A stretch of 64,000 nt of DNA from Symsagittifera roscoffensis (Eukaryota; Xenacoelomorpha; Acoela; Convolutidae), in NCBI RefSeq assembly GCF_963678635.1, contig NC_087067.1, positions 25,117,547-25,181,546 of the forward strand, read 5' to 3'. Made by a program: the position numbers and the translations under genes. Positions 57,238 to 64,000 of this stretch are shown one piece after another (position 1 is the first letter of the stretch; every line of letters starts with the position of its first letter). The notes under the pieces were generated by a model. The model was not told where the DNA came from. It did not search any database and saw only the letters and a list, made by a program, of their open reading frames with translations.

Positions 57238-58329
57238 ACAGTGATCCAGAAATAGCTGAAACGGAACAAACTCTGATAAGTAGAACATCAAAACAGAGAC
57301 GGTACATCACACACTCAAAAAAGACCAAAAATATGGAAAATTGCTCATCAGAAAAAAATTGACAGTTAATCTACCGTCACAGAAAGGAGCACCGAAATGG
57401 TTAAGCTTTTTTTTCCTAACAAAATTCAATTTTTCACTCAACAAATCAGAGATTAAAGATGGATTACATCTGAGATATGGATGGGAACCACCAAACACTC
57501 CACATACATGCCCATGTGGACAACCGTTCTTACTGGCCCTTTCTCTACATTGTCCCAAAGGTGTATACTCTCACCCAAGGCAAAATGAAGTTCGCGATAC
57601 CTTTGTGACACTCCTGAGGGATGTGTGCCATGTTGTTGAAATAGAGCCGAAACTTCAATCGTTGAAAGGTGAAAGCTTTTAGAACAAAACAACAACTGCT
57701 GAAGATGAAGCTCGACTTGACATCAAGGCAAATGGACTCTGCGGAGGCCGATTCAGCCGAACCTTTTTCGGTCATAATCGGACACAATAAATTTTATACG
57801 AACAAAAATACGTTTTGCACTTCTGAGGAGTGCAATCCTCTGCCTTAGGGGGTGCAAAAATCTTAAAAACACATCCAACATAGACAATTTTATCTGTGCT
57901 ATAAAGGAGGAGGGTAGATTTTAAATGACAATTCTCTGGATGCCTTGAATTCGACTTGATTTATTCATAAGTTTTTGCTGATGTATTTATACAGCGTTGG
58001 TACGGCCCATCCAACCTGTGCACGTACCGTCGCATGACAGATGGGCCCATTTTAATTGACCTTTTTTCTAAAACTCTTACCAACACGTGATGCCAGGGAA
58101 CTATAGCGTATGTTTTATATGAAACGATTTGATAAGTTTATCAACCAAAAAAAATTGCAGTTTAGTTTAAACCCTTCCCACCACGGGGTGCGAAGGAACT
58201 ATAGCGTAGGGTGGATTTTTTCTTTGCCATACTTTAAGTACCCCAAAGAAAGCTCGTAGATATTCAAGGAACCTCCAGAGTTTTCCAGAAATTATGGGTG
58301 ATCACGAGTCATTTGTGATCCGTTAGAAA
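57238..58329 (+). pseudogene. monomer 9 (type A)
   Basis: Same KGESF stop and T-run as monomers 6 and 10; its coding segment is almost identical to both. Confidence 0.85.
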
Positions 58330-59425
58330 ACAGTGATCCAGAAATAGCTGAAACGGAACAAACTCTGATAAGTAGAACATCAAAACAGAGACGGTACATC
58401 ACACACTCAAAAAAGACCAAAAATATGGAAAATTGCTCATCAGAAAAAAATTGACAGTTAATCTACCGTCACAGAAAGGAGCACCGAAATGGTTAAGCTT
58501 TTTTTTCCTAACAAAATTCAATTTTTCACTCAATAAATCAGAGATTAAAGATGGATTACATCTGAGATATGGATGGGAACCACCAAACACTCCACATACA
58601 TGCCCATGTGGACAACCGTTCTTACTGGCCCTTTCTCTACATTGTCCCAAAGGTGTATACTCTCACCCAAGGCAAAATGAAGTTCGCGATACCTTTGTGA
58701 CACTCCTGAGGGATGTGTGCCATGTTGTTGAAATAGAGCCGAAACTTCAATCGTTGAAAGGCGAAAGCTTTTAGAACAAAACAACAACTGCTGAAGATGA
58801 AGCTCGACTTGACATCAAGGCAAATGGACTCTGCGGAGGCCGATTCAGCCGAACCTTTTTCGGTCATAATCGGACACAATAAATTTTATACGAACAAAAA
58901 TACGTTTTGCACTTCTGAGGAGTGCAATCCTCTGCCTTAGGGGGTGCAAAAATCTTAAAAACACATCCAACATAGACAATTTTATCTGTGCTATAAAGGA
59001 GGAGGGTAGATTTTAAATGACAATTCTCTGGATGCCTTGAATTCGACTTGATTTATTCATAAGTTTTTGCTGATGTATTTATACAGCGTTGGTACGGCCC
59101 TATCCAACCTGTGCACGTACCGTTGCATGACGGATGGGCCCATTTTAATTGACCTTCTGTCTTAAAACTCTTCCCAACACGGGATGCGAGGAAATTATAG
59201 CGTATGTTTTATGTGGAACTATTTATTAAGTTTATCAATCAAAATTTTTGGCAGTTTTAATTTCAAACCCTTCCCACCACGGGGTGCGAAGGAACTATAG
59301 CGTAGAGTGGATTTTTTCTTTGCCCTTTTTTAACTACCCCAAGGAAAGCTCGTAGAGATTTAAGGAACCTTCAGAGTTTTCCAGAAATTATGAGTAATTA
59401 CGAGCCATTTAAGATTCGTTAGAAA
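58330..59425 (+). pseudogene. monomer 10 (type A)
   Basis: First monomer of the second higher-order unit. The 113-codon frame 58433-58774 gives the same peptide as monomers 6 and 9. Confidence 0.85.
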
Positions 59426-60521
59426 ACAGTGATCCAGAAATAGCTGAAACGGAACAAACTCTGATAAATAGAAACATCAAAACAGAGACAGAACATCACA
59501 CTCTCAAAAAAGATCGAAGTTATGGAAAATTGCTCATCAGAAAAAAACGGACAGTTAACCTACCGTCACAGAAAGGAGCATCGAATTGGTTAAGCTTGTT
59601 ACCCCTAGCAAAATTCAATTTTTCACTCAATAAATCAGAGATTAAAGACGGATTACATCTGAGATATGGATGGGAACCACAAAAAACTCCACATACATGC
59701 CCATGTGGACAACCGTTCTTACTGGCCCACTCTCTACACTGTCCCAAAGGTGTATACCCTCACCCAAGGCAAAATGAAGTTCGCGATACCTTTGCGACAC
59801 TCCTGAGGGAAGAGTGCCATGTTGTTGAAATAGAGCCGAAACTTCAATCGTTGAAAGGCGAAAGCTTTCAGAACAAAACAACCGCTGCTGAAGATGAAGC
59901 TCGACTTGACATCAAGGCAAATGGACTCTGCGGAGGCCGATTCAGCCGAACCTTTTTCGGTCATAATCGGACACAATAAATTTTATACGCACAAAAATAC
60001 GTTTTGCACTTCTGAGGAGTGCAATCCTCTGCTTTAGGGGGTGCAGAAATTTTAAAAACACATCCAACATAGACAATTTTTCTGTGCTATAAAGGAGGAG
60101 GGTAGATTTTAAATGACAATTCTCTGGATGCCTTGAATTCGACTTGATTTATTCATAAGTTTTTGCTGATGTATTTATACAGCGTTGGTACGGCCCTATC
60201 CAACCTGTGCACGTACCGTCGCATGGCGGATGGGCCCATTTTAATTGACCTTCTGTCTTAAAACTCTTCCCAACACGGGATGCGAAGGAATTATAGCGTA
60301 TGTTTTATGTGGAACAATTTATTAGGTTTATCAACCAAAATTTTTGGCAGTTTTAGTTTCAAACCCTTCCCAACATGGGGTGCGAAGGAACTATAGCGTA
60401 GGGTGGATTTTTTCTTTGCCCTCTTTTAAGTACCCCAAGGAAAGCTCGTAGAGATTTAAGGAACCTCCAGAAATTTCCAGAAATTATGAGTAATTACGAG
60501 CCAATTGTGATTTGTTAGAAA
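59426..60521 (+). pseudogene. monomer 11 (type B)
   Basis: Open frame 59530-59979 of 149 codons through FFGHNRTQ; near-copy of monomer 7. Confidence 0.85.
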
Positions 60522-61614
60522 ACAGTGATCCAGAAATAGCTGAAACGGAACAAACTCTGATAAATAGAAACATCAAAACAGAGACGGTACATCACACACT
60601 CAAAAAAGACCAAAAATATGGAAAATTGCTCATCAGAAAAAAACTGACAGTTAGTCTACCGTCACAGAAAGGAGCACCGAAATGGTTAAGCTTTTTTTTC
60701 CTAACAAAATTCAATTTTTCACTCAATAAACCAGAGATTAAAGATGGATTAAATCTGAGATATGGATGGGAACCACCAAACAATCCACATACATGCCCAT
60801 GTGGACAACCGTTCACACTGGCCCACTATCTACACTGTCCCAAAGGTGTATACCCTCACCTAAGACATAATGAAATTCGCGATACCTTTGCGACAATCCT
60901 GAGGGAAGTGTGCCATGTTGTTGAAATAGAGCCGAAACTTCAATCGTTGAAAGGCGAAAGCTTTCAGAACAAAACAACCACTGCTGAAGATGAAGCTCGA
61001 CTTGACATCACGGCAAAATGACTCTGCGGAGGCCGATTCAGCCGAACCTTTTTCGGTCATAATCGGACACAATAAATTTTATACGAACAAAAATTCGTTT
61101 TGCACTTCTGAGGAGTGCAATCCTCTGCCTTAGGGGGAGAAAAAATCTTAAAAACACATCCAACATAGACAATTTTATCTGTGCTACAAAGGAGGAGGGT
61201 AGATATTAAATGACAATTCTCTGGATGCCTTGAATTCGACTTGATTTATTCATAAGTTTTTGCTGATGTATTTATACAGCGTTGGTACGGCCCATCCAAC
61301 CTGTGCACGTACCGTCGCATGACGGATGGGCCCATTTTAATTGACCTTTTTTCTAAAACCCTTACCAACACGTGATGCCAGGGAACTATATGGTATGTTT
61401 TATATGAAACGATTTGATAAGTTTATCAACCAAAAAAAATTGCAGTTTAGTTTAAACCCTTCCCACCACGGGGTGCGAAGGAACTATAGCGTAGGGTGGA
61501 TTTTTTCTTTGCCTTACTTTAAGTACCCCAAAGAAAGCTCGTAGAGATTCAAGGAACCTCCAGAGTTTTCTAGAAATTATGAGTGATCACGAGTCATTTG
61601 TGATCCGTTAGAAA
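60522..61614 (+). pseudogene. monomer 12 (type C)
   Basis: Frame 60512-61021 ends LDITAK as in monomer 8. The finger spacer reads LAHYLHC. Confidence 0.85.
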
Positions 61615-62687
61615 ACAGTGATCCAGAAATAGCTGAAACGGAACAAACTCTGATAAGTAGAACATCAAACCAGAGACGGTAGACCAAAAAATGGAAAATT
61701 GCTCATCAGAAAAAAACTGACAGTTAATCTACCGTCACAGAAAGGAGCACCGAAATGGTTAAGCTTTTTTTTCCTAACAAAATTCAATTTTTCACTCAAC
61801 AAATCAGAGATTAAAGATGGATTACATCTGAGATATGGATGGGAACCACCAAACACTCCACATACATGCCCATTTGGACAACCGTTCACACTGGCCCACT
61901 CTCTACACTGTCCCAAAGGTGTATAATCTCACCAAAGACAAAATGAAATTCGAGATACCTTTGCGACACTCCTGGACGAATTAAGCCATGTTGTTGAAAT
62001 AGAGCCGAAACTTCAATCGTTGAAAGGCGAAAGCTTTCAGAGCAAAACAACCACTGTTGAAGATGAGGCTCGACTTGACATCAAGGCAAAATGACTCTGG
62101 GGAGGCTGATTCAGCCGAACCTTTTTCGGTTTTAAAATTTTCAACCTCCATGCCAAATCCTGCCCTAAATCTATCTCTGAAGCCTTTAAATATCTTGAGA
62201 TTGTTGAAACATTAAAATACCAACAAATATTTCTGGATGTGGAATACAGCAGCTTCGTGCTACTAATTTTTGAGTGTACTGGACGAGCAGCGCCTGGCTC
62301 TAAAAAACCGTACAGAAACTAGCAGAGAAACTAAGCGAAAAACGGAACGAATCATACGCGGACATAATAAACTTTATACGAACAAAAATACGTTTTGCAC
62401 TTCTGAGGATTGCAATACTCTGCCTTAAAACCCTTCCCAACACGGGATGCGAAGGAATTATAGCGTATGTTTTATGTGGAACAATTTTTAAGTTTATCAA
62501 CCAAAATTTTTGGCAGTTTTAGTTTCAAACCCTTCCCACCACTGGGTGCGAAGGAACTATAGCGTAGGGTGGATTTTTTCTTTGCCCTTTTTTAACTACC
62601 CCAAGGAAAGCTCGTAGAGATTTAAGGAACCTCCAGAGTTTTCCAGAAATTATGAGTAATTACGAGCCATTTGTGATTCGTTAGAAA
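61615..62687 (+). pseudogene. monomer 13, carries ancestral C-terminal segment
   Basis: The finger's second cysteine is Phe (CPFGQPF) and a stop occurs in GTATAATC near 61920. After FF near 62125 it continues into about 240 bp absent from monomers 1-12, including LSEKRNESYADI near 62320-62360 and FALLRIAILCL near 62395-62430, as in the C-terminus of related retroelements. It lacks most of the 3' UTR block present in monomers 1-12. Confidence 0.85.
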
Positions 62688-63781
62688 ACAGTGATCCAGA
62701 AATAGCTGAAACGGAACAAACTCTGATAAATAGAAACATCAAAACAGAGACAGAACATCACACTCTCAAAAAAGATCGAAGTTATGGAAAATTGCTCATC
62801 AGAAAAAAAACTGACAGTTAAAATACCGTCACAGAAAGGAGCATCGAATTGGTTATGCTTGTTACCCCTAGCAAAATTCAATTTTTCACTCAATAAATCA
62901 GAGATTAAAGATGGATTACATCTGAGATATGGATGGGAACCACAAAACACTCCACATATATGGCCATGTGGACAACCGTTCATACTGGCCCACTCTCTAC
63001 ACTGTCCCAAATGTGTATACCCTCACCCAAGGCAAAATGAAATTCGCGATACCTTTGCAACACTCCTGGACTAAGTATGCCATGTTTTTGAAACAGAGCC
63101 GAAACTTCAATCGTTGAAAGGCGAAAGCTTTCAGAGCAAAACAACCCTTACTGAAGATGAGGCTCGACTTGACATCAAGGCAAATTGACTCTGAGGAGGC
63201 CGATTCAGTCGAATTTTTTTCGGTTTAAAAATTTTCAACTATCATGCTAAATCCTGTCCTAAATCTATCTCTGACGCCTTTAAATATCATGAGATTGTTA
63301 AAACATCAAAATACCAAGACAAAATTCTGGATGTGGACCACAGCAGCTTCGTACTACTAATTTTTGATTGTACTGGACGAGCAGCGCCTGGCACTAAAAA
63401 ACCGTACAGAAACTAGCAGAGAAACTCAGCGAAAAACGGAACGAATCATACGCGGACATAATAAACTTTATACGAACAAAAATACGTTTTGCACTTCTGA
63501 GGATTGCAATACTCTGCCTTAAAACCCTTCCCAACACGGGATGCGAAGGAATTATAGCGTATGTTTTATGTGGAACAATTTTTAAGTTTATCAACCAAAA
63601 TTTTTGGCAGTTTTAGTTTCAAACCCTTCCCACCACGGGGTGCGTAGGAACTATAGCGTAGGGTGGATTTTTTCTTTGCCCTTTTTTAAGTACCCCAAAG
63701 AAAGCTCGTAGAGATTTAAGGAATCTCAAGACTTTTCCAGAACTTATGAGTAATTACGAGCCATTTGTGATTCGTTAGAAA
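62688..63781 (+). pseudogene. monomer 14, carries ancestral C-terminal segment
   Basis: Finger WPCGQPFILAHSLHC (first Cys lost). A stop follows ATLLD near 63074. The ancestral segment lies at about 63215-63470, and the same 3' UTR block is absent as in monomer 13, so the period stays at 1,094 bp. Confidence 0.85.
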
Positions 63782-64000
63782 ACAGTGATCCAGAAATAGC
63801 TGAAACGGAACAAACTCTGATAAATAGAAACATCAAAACAGAGACAGAACATCACACACTCAAAAAAGACCAAAAATATGGAAAATTGTTCATCAGAAAA
63901 AAATTGACAGTTAATCTACCGTCACAGAAAGGAGCACCGAAATGGTTAAGCTTTTTTTTCCTAACAAAATTCAATTTTTCACTCAATAAATCAGAGATTA
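63782..64000 (+). pseudogene. monomer 15, cut by the window edge
   Basis: Type A-like start (GACCAAAAATATGG and a T-run at 63952). The array continues beyond the window. Confidence 0.85.

Larger units (their letters stand above)
48477..64000 (+). repeat. macrosatellite of ~1.09-kb monomers derived from the retroelement 3' end
   Basis: Monomers begin (ACAGTGATCCAG landmark) at 48477, 49575, 50670, 51765, 52861, 53954, 55050, 56146, 57238, 58330, 59426, 60522, 61615, 62688 and 63782, the last cut by the window edge. Spacings are 1098, 1095, 1095, 1096, 1093, 1096, 1096, 1092, 1092, 1096, 1096, 1093, 1073 and 1094. Each carries the CCHC finger, endonuclease-like segment and 3' UTR of the element at 46.4-49.0 kb, in direct orientation. 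The first monomer is continuous with that element's RT, so the array starts at the element. Confidence 0.97.

Noticed and set aside
48572-63010. Antisense frames beginning GQCREWAS or CPIMTEKGS in each monomer
   Set aside because: They are shadows of the plus-strand finger and tail frames on the opposite strand; the plus strand carries the recognisable motifs.
48477-64000. CRISPR-like or bacterial repeat system
   Set aside because: Units are ~1.09 kb with no short repeat-spacer structure, and the surroundings are plainly eukaryotic.

Overview
The window is about one third G+C, has no operons, and carries GT-AG introns, several classes of animal-type retroelement and large satellite arrays. 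It reads as repeat-dense genomic DNA of an invertebrate animal. I cannot name the phylum from sequence alone. The only convincing host gene is a spliced cation-type Cys-loop (nicotinic acetylcholine receptor-like) subunit on the minus strand, with coding exons at 24.5-24.7, 18.3-18.4, 15.9-16.1, 11.9-12.4 and 11.4-11.6 kb. Four exon joins can be placed because splice sites, codon phase and ligand-binding-domain landmarks all agree. The signal-peptide exon was not found.

Layout. 0-5.2 kb: an array of 898-902-bp satellite units nested in a larger 3,958-bp duplication. 5.2-11.3 kb: AT-rich DNA with one decayed LINE. 11.4-24.7 kb: the receptor gene. Its introns hold a Ty3/Gypsy fragment, a hAT-like inverted-repeat element, a decayed LINE and a short inverted-repeat element with a 9-bp target duplication. 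25.0-25.7 kb: a frameshifted Gag fragment. 26-33 kb: dispersed and tandem non-coding repeats, including a 163-bp satellite flanked by a cluster of GCGGATTCCGC-like palindromes and a dimeric ~165-bp array. 33.6-38.6 kb: a decayed Ty3/Gypsy element (Gag, protease, RT, start of RNase H) on the minus strand. 38.9-41.1 kb: a minisatellite of ~36-44-bp units in three blocks. 42.2-42.9 kb: an inverted-repeat element. 43.3-45.2 kb: a decayed Penelope-like element with RT and GIY-YIG parts. 46.4-49.0 kb: a decayed non-LTR-type retroelement on the plus strand with a PHD-like zinc finger, RT, CCHC finger and endonuclease-like tail.

The most unusual object is 48.5-64.0 kb. The 3' end of the 46.4-49.0 kb retroelement (CCHC finger, endonuclease-like segment and 3' UTR) has become a macrosatellite of fourteen full ~1.09-kb monomers plus a fifteenth cut by the window edge. 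Four consecutive monomers form a 4,376-bp higher-order repeat. Most monomers share a deletion inside the endonuclease-like segment and keep a structured 3' UTR with pseudoknot potential. The last two complete monomers lack that deletion but have a different one. Nearly every other coding trace in the window is a transposon remnant with frameshifts or stops.
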